Shown here piece by piece: positions 8,047 through 16,220 of a stretch of 64,000 nt of DNA. The translations under genes were made by a program, and so were the position numbers. Source of the DNA: Dyella tabacisoli (GTDB lineage Bacteria > Pseudomonadota > Gammaproteobacteria > Xanthomonadales > Rhodanobacteraceae). How positions within the stretch are numbered: the first letter of the stretch is position 1; every line of letters starts with the position of its first letter. The DNA is taken from the NCBI RefSeq assembly GCF_003350925.1, contig NZ_KZ857180.1:62001-126000 (forward strand), given 5' to 3'. The notes beneath the pieces were generated by a model that saw nothing but the letters and a program-made list of their open reading frames with translations, ran no database searches and had not been told where the DNA came from.

Positions 8047-9948
8047 CTAAATTTCCACCTGCGCCCCAAGCTCAATCAACCGATTGCCTGGAATCTGGAA
8101 GAACGCCGTCGCCGGCAGCGCATTGCGCGCCATAAAAGCGAACAATTTGTCGCGCCATAGCGCCATACCGGGCCGGCGTGCATCGGCAATGATGGTTTCG
8201 CGCGACAGGAAAAAGGTGGTGTCCATCAGATCGAAACCGAGTCCGGTACGCGCGCACTGGGTAAGCGCCAACGGGATATTCGGGTCTTCGGCAAAGCCAA
8301 AGCGCAGCGCGAGCCCATAGAAACCGCCATCCATCGGGGTAATCGTGATGCGCTCGTCGGCCTCGGCCACCGGCGTCTCCAGTATCTCCACCGTCAGCAA
8401 TACATTGCGCTCGTGCAGCACTTTGTTGTGCTTGAGGTTGTGCAGCAGCGCGTGCGGCACCGCATTCTGATTGGCCGTGAGGAATACGGCCGTACCCGGC
8501 ACGCTAAGCGGCGGATGTTCGCGGATGTTATGGATGAACGGCGCCAACGCCAAGCCGGACTGCTTGATCTCGCGCACGACTAACTCGCGACCACGGCGCC
8601 AGGTCGTCATCACGATGAAAATGGCGACGCCAAGCACCAGCGGGAACCAGCCGCCATATTCGACCTTGATGAGGTTGGCACCCAAGAACGACAGATCGAT
8701 CGTAAGCAACAGTACACCGGCCACAATCACCACCGGGCGACTCCAACCCCACTGACGACGCGCCACCAGCAAGGCCAGGATGGTGGTAATGGTCATCGTG
8801 CCGGTCACCGCAATACCGTAGGCCGCGCTGAGGGCGTCGGAGCTGCCGAAGTGCAACACCGACGCCAGCACCATAATCAACAAGAAGCTATTGACCCACG
8901 GCACGAAAATCTGCCCGGACATCTCTCGTGAGGTATGCACCACCGGCATGCGCATGGAGTACCCCAGCGCCATCGCCTCGCGGGTCATCGAGAAAGCGCC
9001 CGAAATCACTGCCTGCGAAGCAATCACCGTGGCCAGACAAGCCAGGCCGATCATCGGATACAACAGAGGCGCCGGCACCAGTTTAAAGAAGGGGCTATCG
9101 ATCGCCTCGGGATGCGCCAGCAACAAGGCGCCCTGGCCGAAGTAATTCAATACCAACGCCGGCAATACAAAACTGAACCACGCCAGGCGTATGGGCTTTT
9201 TGCCGAAATGGCCCATGTCGGCATACAGCGCTTCGGCGCCGGTCAACGCCAGCACCACGCCACCCAAGGCAATAAACGCCTTCATGCCGTGGGCGGAAAA
9301 AAACCTGACCCCATACATCGGATCGAGCGCATACAACACCTGCGGATTGCGCAGAATCTGCTGCACGCCGAGCAGGGCAATCACGATAAACCAGATCACC
9401 ATCACCGGGCCGAACAGCCGCCCCACTCGCTCGGTGCCATGGCGTTGCAAAGCAAACAACAGGAACAGGATCACCACCGTGATCGGCACCACCCAAGGCT
9501 GCAGATTGGGCGCGGCCACTTTTACGCCCTCTACCGCCGACAGCACGGAAATCGCCGGGGTAATCACTCCATCGCCATAGAACAAAGCGGCGCCGAAAAT
9601 ACCGATGATCGCCAGTATCCAGCGCGAACGCGGCTCGCCGCGCACACTGCGCAGCGCAAGCGCCAGCAGCGCCATGATGCCGCCCTCGCCCTTGTTGTCG
9701 GCACGCATGATGAACACCACGTACTTCAACGACACCACGATGATCTGTGCCCAGAAAATCAGCGAGAGCACACCAAAGATGCTCTCCGGCGTGGGCTTCA
9801 TGCCATCGTGGCTCAACGTGGTCTGCAAGGTATACAGCGGACTCGTGCCGATATCGCCGTAAACCACACCGATGGCGCCTAACGACAACGCAGCGAGGCG
9901 GCGCTTGGTTTCAGCGTCGCTCATGCCGCTCAAAATGCCCTGATTCAC
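8047..9948 (-). CDS. kup: Low-affinity potassium transporter Kup
   Basis: K+/H+ symporter of the Kup/HAK/KT family in the inner membrane. The N-terminal signature is GAIGVVYGDIGTSPLYTL, followed by about twelve hydrophobic segments (to about residue 450) and a cytoplasmic C-terminal domain. The 633 aa length is typical. The first codon here is GTG at 9948; an internal ATG at 9924 (MSDAETKRR) is an equally good start. The gene sits between ruvA (3-bp gap) and ruvB, which as far as I know is a common arrangement in xanthomonads; its link to recombination is positional only. Confidence 0.95.
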   Translation of the reverse strand: MNQGILSGMSDAETKRRLAALSLGAIGVVYGDIGTSPLYTLQTTLSHDGMKPTPESIFGVLSLIFWAQIIVVSLKYVVFIMRADNKGEGGIMALLALALRSVRGEPRSRWILAIIGIFGAALFYGDGVITPAISVLSAVEGVKVAAPNLQPWVVPITVVILFLLFALQRHGTERVGRLFGPVMVIWFIVIALLGVQQILRNPQVLYALDPMYGVRFFSAHGMKAFIALGGVVLALTGAEALYADMGHFGKKPIRLAWFSFVLPALVLNYFGQGALLLAHPEAIDSPFFKLVPAPLLYPMIGLACLATVIASQAVISGAFSMTREAMALGYSMRMPVVHTSREMSGQIFVPWVNSFLLIMVLASVLHFGSSDALSAAYGIAVTGTMTITTILALLVARRQWGWSRPVVIVAGVLLLTIDLSFLGANLIKVEYGGWFPLVLGVAIFIVMTTWRRGRELVVREIKQSGLALAPFIHNIREHPPLSVPGTAVFLTANQNAVPHALLHNLKHNKVLHERNVLLTVEILETPVAEADERITITPMDGGFYGLALRFGFAEDPNIPLALTQCARTGLGFDLMDTTFFLSRETIIADARRPGMALWRDKLFAFMARNALPATAFFQIPGNRLIELGAQVEI

Positions 9949-9951
9949 GGC

Positions 9952-10551
9952 TTAAGCCCCTAGTGCGGCGCGTAGCGCCTTGCGGATGATGGATTCGGCA
10001 CTGTCACCTTCAGCGGCGACCTTTTGCACCAAACGCGTAACTTCGACGGGTTTGTAACCGAGTTGCTGCAAGGCCACGGTGGCCTCGCCGGCGGGATCGA
10101 GCGGCGCGCCAGCCGGCCGGCCCAAGGAACTGCTCAAGTTTACGCCCAGCCCCTCGATGCGATCGCGCAATTCGATCACGATACGCTCGGCCGTCTTCTT
10201 GCCGATACCGGGAATCTTGGTCAGCGCAACCACATCGCCGGCATGTACCAGGCGCGCGAAGTCGGCCGTGGACACCCCCGACAACACCGACAGCGCGATC
10301 TTCGCGCCGATGCCGCTGATCTTGAGCAGATTTCGAAACAGCGCCCGCTCGGACTCATGCATAAAGCCGTATAGGGCGACGCTGTCTTCCTTCACCGCAT
10401 AGTGGGTGAGCAGAATCACTTCTTTGCCCGTGCCGGGCAGGTCGTAGATGGTCGACATCGGCGCTTCCAGCTCGTAGCCGACGCCCCCCACCTCGATCAA
10501 CAGCCATGGCGGCTGCTTGGAAACCAGGATGCCGCGCAATCGGCCAATCAT
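9952..10551 (-). CDS. ruvA: Holliday junction branch-migration protein RuvA
   Basis: Tetrameric junction-binding protein that recruits RuvB. N-terminal OB-fold domain ([28 protein letters not shown]), two helix-hairpin-helix motifs ([18 protein letters not shown] and [19 protein letters not shown]), and a C-terminal UBA-like domain III. The start ATG at 10551 overlaps the ruvC stop as ATGA; a Met five codons upstream lies inside ruvC and is less likely. Length 199 aa is normal. Confidence 0.96.
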   Translation of the reverse strand: MIGRLRGILVSKQPPWLLIEVGGVGYELEAPMSTIYDLPGTGKEVILLTHYAVKEDSVALYGFMHESERALFRNLLKISGIGAKIALSVLSGVSTADFARLVHAGDVVALTKIPGIGKKTAERIVIELRDRIEGLGVNLSSSLGRPAGAPLDPAGEATVALQQLGYKPVEVTRLVQKVAAEGDSAESIIRKALRAALGA

Positions 10552-11246
10552 CGTCGCCTTCTCCATGCGGTACGCGGAATACCCACGCGCGCCAGGCTGG
10601 CACGGGTGTGCGCATGCGCCACGGCTACCGCGAGCGCATCGGCGGCATCCGCTTGCAGTGGGCCTTTCAGGCCAAGCAATACGCCCATCATGTGCTGCAC
10701 TTGAGTCTTATCGCCCCTGCCGCTACCCACCACGGCTTGTTTCACTTCGGTCGCCGCGTATTCGTGCACGGCAATTCCCTGACTGACCACCGCACAAATC
10801 GCAGCGCCTCGCGCCTGTCCTAATTTCAAAGCCGAATCGGGATTGCGCGCCATAAATACACGCTCAATACCGCACTCGTCTGGCTGATGCGTGGCGATGA
10901 TGGCACATAGCTCGTCGAAGATCCGCTTGAGACGCAAGGGAAAGCTGGCCTCGCCCGATACCACCAGCCCAACATGAAAAACATGTGACAGCTTACCGCC
11001 GGCATCGACATCGATGATGCCGACACCGGTGCGCTGACTGCCCGGATCAATACCGAGGATGCGCGTGGAACCGGCAATCTTTGCGCTGGAAAGCGGTATC
11101 GAGACATCGAGAACCGCTGACGCCGCCTTGACCGGCCCGGCCTTTCGGCTGGAGCGTGGCGAACCGGTGCCGGCCTCATCGATAGCCGATTCGCCATGGC
11201 CCGGCACCACGCCCTCCGACGCTTTAACGCCTCGTCTCTTAATCAT
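10548..11246 (-). CDS. ruvC: Crossover junction endodeoxyribonuclease RuvC, with long N-terminal extension
   Basis: Resolves Holliday junctions together with RuvAB. The RNase-H-like domain begins at [20 protein letters not shown] (catalytic Asp67 in this numbering) and contains [12 protein letters not shown] and a C-terminal [14 protein letters not shown] with the last acidic residues. In the family the protein usually starts one to three residues before RILGIDPG. Here that position reads TCC-ACG-CGC and there is no ATG/GTG/TTG near it. The only upstream starts are GTG at residues 13 and 14 and ATG at 11246, giving a 48-61 residue Ala/Ser/Gly-rich extension. The ATG overlaps the yebC stop by 8 bp. 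Confidence 0.92.
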   Translation of the reverse strand: MIKRRGVKASEGVVPGHGESAIDEAGTGSPRSSRKAGPVKAASAVLDVSIPLSSAKIAGSTRILGIDPGSQRTGVGIIDVDAGGKLSHVFHVGLVVSGEASFPLRLKRIFDELCAIIATHQPDECGIERVFMARNPDSALKLGQARGAAICAVVSQGIAVHEYAATEVKQAVVGSGRGDKTQVQHMMGVLLGLKGPLQADAADALAVAVAHAHTRASLARVGIPRTAWRRRR

Positions 11247-11961
11247 TCAACACGGCGTTGTGATAAACCTCGCTCACATCGTCAAGCCCATCGAGCTTTT
11301 CGAGGAGGTCTTCCAGCGTTTCGAGTGCATCTTCGGGTACCGCAACCCGGTTATCTGGACGCATCACCACGCCGGCATGCTCCGCATGCAGACCCGCCTT
11401 GGTCAGGGCCTGCTGCACCGCTTCGAAATGCTCCGGCGCGCACAGCACCGTGCTCTCGTCGTTTTCATTGACGACATCGTCGGCGCCGGCATCCAGCGCG
11501 GCCTCCAGCACTTTCTCTTCCGCGGCGGCATCGCCACCGGTGGCAAACACCAGCTCGCCGCAACGCTTGAATTGGAAAGCCACCGAGCCACTGGTGCCCA
11601 GGTTGCCGCCGTGTTTGGTCAGCGCCGAGCGCACATCGGCCACGGTGCGCACGGAGTTGTCGGTGAAGCACTCGATAATCAGGGCGATGCCGGCCGGTCC
11701 GTAGCCTTCGTAACGCAACTCCTCCATGTTGGCGCCGCCGTCGGCGCCCGAGCCACGCTTGATCGCGCGCTCGATGGTGTCCTTGGTCATGTTCGCCGAC
11801 AAAGCCTTGTCGACCGCCGCGCGAAGACGCGGATTGGTGGCCGGATCGGCCACGCCGGCGCGCGTCGCCACCGTAATCTCGCGAATCAGCTTCGTGAACA
11901 CCTTGGCGCGCTTGGCGTCCTCGGCATTCTTGCGACCTTCGATGGAAGGACCTCTACCCAT
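11239..11961 (-). CDS. yebC: YebC/PmpR-family protein (TACO1 family)
   Basis: Conserved cytoplasmic protein described as a DNA-binding regulator and more recently as a translation factor for difficult sequences; which applies here is not shown by the sequence. The 240-aa product has the standard N-terminus ([29 protein letters not shown]), the motif [28 protein letters not shown], and [14 protein letters not shown]. It is the first gene of the yebC-ruvC-ruvA unit, with repeat element B in its upstream region. Confidence 0.95.
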   Translation of the reverse strand: MGRGPSIEGRKNAEDAKRAKVFTKLIREITVATRAGVADPATNPRLRAAVDKALSANMTKDTIERAIKRGSGADGGANMEELRYEGYGPAGIALIIECFTDNSVRTVADVRSALTKHGGNLGTSGSVAFQFKRCGELVFATGGDAAAEEKVLEAALDAGADDVVNENDESTVLCAPEHFEAVQQALTKAGLHAEHAGVVMRPDNRVAVPEDALETLEDLLEKLDGLDDVSEVYHNAVLND

Positions 11962-12032
11962 AAGTAATTCCTGCGGCTGGCCGGACGGACGAACCGGGAA
12001 TTTTAGCTGCTACACGCTACGGGGTGGCAACC

Positions 12033-12229
12033 GGGGAACGGGGAACGGGGAACGGGGAACGGGGAACGGGGAACGGGGAACGGGGAACGGGGAACGGGGA
12101 ACGGGGAAAAGCCTAAAAAGCAAAAACGAAAAAGCAAGAGCAAAACCAAAGAAAGATCAAAAAAGAACGCGGAGCCACAACATCCCCCCAAACTTCACGT
12201 TCCCCGTTCCCCACTCCCCGTTCCCTGCT
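12033..12229 (+). repeat. GGGGAAC-array hairpin element, copy B
   Basis: Eleven tandem GGGGAAC units (12033-12109), then the A-rich spacer (AAAAGCCTAAAAAGC... to about 12190) and the GTTCCCC right arm (about 12198-12229). It has the same orientation and internal order as copies A, C, D and E. The right arm overlaps the end of the hydrolase gene that stops at 12195, so part of the element is translated. Confidence 0.95.
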
Positions 12230-12854
12230 TATCAAACCTCCCCTGCCGCAGAAACTGCGCAATCTGCCGCGCGGTCTCGGGGGAAAACAGCAGGCCGGTG
12301 TGATTGGCCTCGACCTGGCAGTGATCGGTCAGCCCAGGCAGGCGGGTTTCGGCCACCGCGACGGTACCGTCGTGCTCACCCTCGAACTGCCCTAACACCA
12401 CGCCCAGCCCGATCGGCAAGCGGCCAGCGATAACACCAACCTCGCGCGGACCACGCCATTGCTCGAATCCGTGTTCAAGCAAGGCTCGGTTATATCCCAG
12501 CAATACCCCGCCGCCGCGCCCCATACCGGCAAGCCGACGAGCTGCCGCACTGCCTTGCAGCGGCGAGCCGAGACAGACAATGCGCCCCGCCGGCAGGTCT
12601 TCCTCTTGCTCGCAGGCACGTAGCGCCAGCAAGCCGCCCAGGCTATGCCCGACCAGGTGCACGGATTGATCGGGCTGGGCCAATTCGCGCATGCGGGCAT
12701 GCAATTGACCCAGAATGCGCTGCTGCGTCGCCGCCACGCTTAAATAATCGAAGCGATGTACCCGAAAGCCAGCTTCCATCAGGCGTCGATGTAGCATGAC
12801 CAGCGCAAAACCGCGCATCCAAAGGCCGTGCAGAAGAATCACGTGGTCGGACAT
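12195..12854 (-). CDS. Alpha/beta-hydrolase (lipase/esterase-like)
   Basis: Predicted cytoplasmic serine hydrolase of 219 aa; substrate unknown. An N-terminal strand leads into the oxyanion motif HVILLHGLWM, and the nucleophile elbow is GHSLGG (VHLVGHSLGGLLALRA). A GEHDGTVAV segment could supply the acid and a VEANHTG segment the catalytic His. No signal peptide was seen. The last residues (QGTGSGERGT) are encoded by the right arm of repeat element B, which also supplies the stop codon, so the native C-terminus was probably altered. It is transcribed towards yebC. Confidence 0.85.
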   Translation of the reverse strand: MSDHVILLHGLWMRGFALVMLHRRLMEAGFRVHRFDYLSVAATQQRILGQLHARMRELAQPDQSVHLVGHSLGGLLALRACEQEEDLPAGRIVCLGSPLQGSAAARRLAGMGRGGGVLLGYNRALLEHGFEQWRGPREVGVIAGRLPIGLGVVLGQFEGEHDGTVAVAETRLPGLTDHCQVEANHTGLLFSPETARQIAQFLRQGRFDKQGTGSGERGT

Positions 12855-12883
12855 GGGCCGCCGAAATCATAAAGAAGCAAAAT

Positions 12884-12909
12884 CCCCTCCCCTGCTTGCA
12901 GAGGAGGGC
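12884..12909. repeat. Fragment of C-rich/G-rich hairpin repeat
   Basis: Short palindromic fragment (CCCCTCCCCTGCTTGCAGAG followed by GAGGG) between the hydrolase start and the aspS stop. It matches one arm of the longer copies at 18700, 37206 and 62790. The rest of the 139-bp gap shows nothing further. Confidence 0.7.
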
Positions 12910-12993
12910 TAAGGATGGGCGAATACATGCAGCAAGGCCGCCCTATCCAGGCCACCCCTTAGAAACTAAAGAGGTGGAGAAACCAAGGGCAAC

Positions 12994-14766
12994 TTACACG
13001 GTGCCGGCTTTTTCAATCGCCACTTGCACGTGCAATTCTTTCAACTGCGCCGCGGCGATGGGCGAAGGGGCGTCGGTCATCAAGTCTTGCGCACTGGTCG
13101 TCTTGGGGAAGGCGATCACGTCACGAATCGACTCGGTCCCCGCCATCAACGCAGCGATGCGATCGATACCGAACGCCAAGCCACCATGCGGCGGTGCGCC
13201 GAATTTCAACGCCTTGAGCAGAAAGCCGAATTTCGCCTCGGCCTCTTCGGCACCGATGCCGAGCAACTCGAACACCGCGCTCTGCATTTCCGGTCGATGG
13301 ATACGGATAGAGCCACCACCGATTTCGTTGCCGTTGAGCACCATGTCGTAGCCACGGCTGACGGCGGTCGCCGCGTTCGCCCGCAGATCGTCGATGTCAT
13401 CGACATTGGGCGCGGTAAAGGGGTGATGCAGGGCAACGTAACGCTGCGCCTCATCGTCGTACTCGAACATCGGGAAATCAGTGACCCACAGCGGCTTCCA
13501 GCTATTTTCCACCAGCCCGCGATCCTTGCCGACCTTGATGCGCAAGGCGCCCATAAAGTCGGTAACCGTCTTCCAGCGACCCGCGCCGAAGAACAGCATG
13601 TCGCCGCTCTGCGCCCCGGTGGCTTTGAGGACACCCTCCAGCGCCGCATCGTCGAGAAATTTAGCCACCGGCGAATTGATGCCCTCGCGCCCTTTGGCCA
13701 GATCGTCGATACGCAGCCAGGCCAGGCCTTTGGCACCGTACTTGGCCACGTATTCGGTGAGCAGGTCGATCTCTTTGCGGGTCAGCGTGCTGCCGCCCGG
13801 TACACGCAACGCCGCTACGCGGCCGGCGGGATCATTCGCCGGCTCGGCAAACACCTTGAACTCGACATGCTTCACCGCATCGGCGATATCGATAAGCTCC
13901 AGCGCGATGCGCAAGTCGGGCTTATCCGAACCATAGCGACGCATCGCCTCGGCCCAGGTCATGCGTGGGAACGCGGCATCCAGCTCAACGCCCTGCACTT
14001 CTTTGAATACATGGCGGATCAGCTCTTCGACGAAATCCTGCACGTCGCGCTCTTCGACAAAGGCGAACTCAAGATCGAGCTGGGTGAATTCCGGCTGGCG
14101 ATCCGCGCGCAGATCTTCATCGCGAAAACAGCGGGCGATCTGATAGTAGCGATCAAAACCGGCCATCATCAGGATCTGCTTGAACAACTGCGGCGACTGC
14201 GGCAGCGCATAGAACTGGCCCGGATGCACGCGGCTTGGCACCAGGTAATCGCGAGCACCTTCGGGCGTGGCCTTGGTGAGAATCGGCGTTTCGATGTCCT
14301 GAAAACCGCGCGCGTCGAGATAACGACGCAGCGCCTGCACCAGATGGATGCGTGTACGCAACATGCGCTGCATCTCGGGACGGCGCAGATCGAGGTAGCG
14401 GTAAGTCATCCGCATATCCTCGTTGGGGTTCTCATGCTGTGCGAATGGCAGATCCTTCGCCGCATTGAGAATCTCGATCTTGTCGGCGACCAACTCCACC
14501 GTACCGGTCTTGAGCTTGTCGTTTACCGAAAGACGCTTGCGGATCGTGCCGGTGACGCGCAGGCAATACTCATTACCGATCTCGCCGGCCACCGCGAACG
14601 CCCCGGCGTTCTCGCGATCGACCACCACCTGGGCAAGCCCCTCATGGTCGCGCAAATCGACAAAAGCCACGTGGCTCTGCAAACGAAGGGTATTGACCCA
14701 GCCGCACAGGGTAACGGTCTGGTCGACCAGCGACTCGTCAATGAGGCCGCAGAAATGCGTGCGCAT
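12994..14766 (-). CDS. aspS: Aspartate-tRNA ligase
   Basis: Class II aminoacyl-tRNA synthetase charging tRNA-Asp. The 590-aa bacterial type has an N-terminal OB anticodon-binding domain (about residues 1-105, CGWVNTLR... [16 protein letters not shown]), motif 1 around [13 protein letters not shown], the flipping-loop region [16 protein letters not shown], motif 2 [21 protein letters not shown], the bacterial insertion domain, and motif 3 [12 protein letters not shown] near the C-terminus. The 659-aa frame on the opposite strand (13024-15003) is an antisense shadow. The gene probably shares a transcript with the upstream DUF3011 and FmdB genes. Confidence 0.97.
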   Translation of the reverse strand: MRTHFCGLIDESLVDQTVTLCGWVNTLRLQSHVAFVDLRDHEGLAQVVVDRENAGAFAVAGEIGNEYCLRVTGTIRKRLSVNDKLKTGTVELVADKIEILNAAKDLPFAQHENPNEDMRMTYRYLDLRRPEMQRMLRTRIHLVQALRRYLDARGFQDIETPILTKATPEGARDYLVPSRVHPGQFYALPQSPQLFKQILMMAGFDRYYQIARCFRDEDLRADRQPEFTQLDLEFAFVEERDVQDFVEELIRHVFKEVQGVELDAAFPRMTWAEAMRRYGSDKPDLRIALELIDIADAVKHVEFKVFAEPANDPAGRVAALRVPGGSTLTRKEIDLLTEYVAKYGAKGLAWLRIDDLAKGREGINSPVAKFLDDAALEGVLKATGAQSGDMLFFGAGRWKTVTDFMGALRIKVGKDRGLVENSWKPLWVTDFPMFEYDDEAQRYVALHHPFTAPNVDDIDDLRANAATAVSRGYDMVLNGNEIGGGSIRIHRPEMQSAVFELLGIGAEEAEAKFGFLLKALKFGAPPHGGLAFGIDRIAALMAGTESIRDVIAFPKTTSAQDLMTDAPSPIAAAQLKELHVQVAIEKAGTV

Positions 14767-14891
14767 GCGCTTGAAACTCCGGGCCGCTCAGGCGGCATAA
14801 GACATGGAAAGACCCGGAATCTTAACACTCCAGCCCGCCGGCACAGCGGCCAGCGGGCTGTCTGTCAAACATGTTGCTACCGGTGGGCGGC

Positions 14892-15485
14892 TTACCAGCG
14901 GCGATCGACCGCGAAGTCGGCGCGGCAACCGTTATCCACCCAGATACCGTCACGGCGCCAACCCCAGCTACTGCCTTCATCGCAGTCCGCGCTCGAGACC
15001 TGACGTACCAGGCGCACGTCGCCCCTGCCGATATCCATCCGGCAGAACTGATAGCGGCCACCGGAACTCTCGCAGCGCACGACATTATTCTGACCGCCCT
15101 GACCACCCCAACCGCCGCCCTGCCCTGGGCGCCAGCCGCCGCGATCGTCATCGTCGCCCCGGCCAGGACGCCAGCCGCCGCCCCAACCGTCGCGGCGACG
15201 CCCGTCTGACTGCACGAAATTGCCGCGGCAACCGTTTTTGACCCAGACGCTGTAGGGGTCCGTACCCCAACTCTCGCCTTCGGTACAACTGGAGCTGGAT
15301 AGCTGCTGGGACAGTTCAGAGTATCGCCACGGCACCCTGCAACGACTACCGCGGTTGTCATTGCTGGCGCAATACACCGAACCGTCGCCGCCGATGGTCT
15401 GCGCCTGAGCGGTCTGTGTTGCGATACCGAAGCCAACGGCGGCAACCACAACTGCCAACCATAAAACCCTGCCTGTCACGATCAT
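14892..15485 (-). CDS. Secreted DUF3011-type cysteine-containing protein
   Basis: Exported protein of unknown function, 197 aa. It has a clear Sec signal peptide (to TAQAQ, about residue 29), then two similar modules. The first runs YCASNDNRGSRCRV ... GTDPYSVWVKNGCRGNF and the second RCESSGGRYQFCRMD ... GWRRDGIWVDNGCRADF. They are separated by a Gly/Trp/Arg/Asp-rich linker (GGWRPGRGDDDDRGGW). Each module has three to four cysteines, suggesting disulphides in the periplasm. The repeated W(V)NGCRxxF signature matches my memory of the DUF3011 family in xanthomonads. It lies 125 bp upstream of aspS. Confidence 0.75.
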   Translation of the reverse strand: MIVTGRVLWLAVVVAAVGFGIATQTAQAQTIGGDGSVYCASNDNRGSRCRVPWRYSELSQQLSSSSCTEGESWGTDPYSVWVKNGCRGNFVQSDGRRRDGWGGGWRPGRGDDDDRGGWRPGQGGGWGGQGGQNNVVRCESSGGRYQFCRMDIGRGDVRLVRQVSSADCDEGSSWGWRRDGIWVDNGCRADFAVDRRW

Positions 15486-15637
15486 CGAATCGCTCCCTGT
15501 GTTGATGGTGGCGTCACGCTAACGCGGACATGCCCAACCGAGATTGAATATCTTACGATGCGATCGACAAATATTGCGCATGGTTGATCCGCGTTCAGCC
15601 TGCCTTGGCCCGACCATCCGGCGGCCCTGGCACGACC

Positions 15638-15943
15638 TCAATCGGATGAGGTCGGTGCAGGCGCCGGGCTGCTGGCTGCCGGTTTGCTGTCGCCCGCCGG
15701 GGCGGCCGCCGCAGGCGCCGGGCTGGCGGCCTCGCCAGCAAGGTTGCGCTTCTTGTCGCCGTCTTTCTTGAAGTCCGTCTCGTACCAGCCGCTGCCGGCA
15801 AGCCGGAACGAAGGCGCGCTCAGTTTGCGTTGCACGCGCGGCGCGGCGCATTGCGGGCAAGTCTCGGGATCGGGGTCGGACAGCTTCTGCAGACGGTCGA
15901 AACGATGACCGCAGCCGCTGCATTCGAATTCGTAAATAGGCAT
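15638..15943 (-). CDS. FmdB-family zinc-ribbon protein
   Basis: Small putative regulatory protein (101 aa). The N-terminal zinc ribbon is MPIYEFECSGCGHRFDRLQK with a second pair CPQC, giving four cysteines, followed by KLSAPSFRLAGSGWYETDFK, the usual FmdB continuation. The C-terminal 40 residues are Ala/Pro/Ser-rich. Start chosen at the ATG at 15943 (MPIYEF), matching family members; a codon two residues upstream is in frame. FmdB genes commonly lie near aspS in related genomes. Function is unproven. Confidence 0.88.
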   Translation of the reverse strand: MPIYEFECSGCGHRFDRLQKLSDPDPETCPQCAAPRVQRKLSAPSFRLAGSGWYETDFKKDGDKKRNLAGEAASPAPAAAAPAGDSKPAASSPAPAPTSSD

Positions 15944-16136
15944 AACCACTCCAAGTGAAACCAGGGCCGGCCAGGCCGGCAGCCCGTCATTATCGAGCCC
16001 ACCGGCCAGTTTTCAATGGTGACCACCGTAATCGGCGGCGGCGATGAGCATGGCGCACGTTCTTCGTATACCTATGAGGCGCTCGCGCTGGCACAAGGGC
16101 CGGCACAAGGTAACGCACGCGCACATGCCAGCGCAC

Positions 16137-16184
16137 GGACGTCTAAACGTCTAGTTGACTTTGACGGCAAGCACGATCTAGCCT
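16137..16184 (+). promoter_or_regulatory. Candidate promoter with tandem 8-bp operator-like boxes
   Basis: Three consecutive 8-mers GGACGTCT-AAACGTCT-AGTTGACT (16137-16160); the first two differ by one base each from the MetJ box AGACGTCT. A possible promoter overlaps them: -35 TTGACT (16155-16160) and -10 TAGCCT (16179-16184) with an 18-bp spacer. It lies 37 bp before the TonB receptor start. Assignment to MetJ is only a resemblance; no metJ gene is in this window. Confidence 0.3.
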
Positions 16185-16220
16185 GCAATCGCTGCATTGC
16201 AGCATCACCGGGGAGAATAC

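Noticed and set aside
13024-15003. 659-aa frame on the plus strand opposite aspS
   Set aside because: Antisense shadow of aspS, which has all class II synthetase motifs. The shadow has no recognisable domain and crosses into a second real gene.
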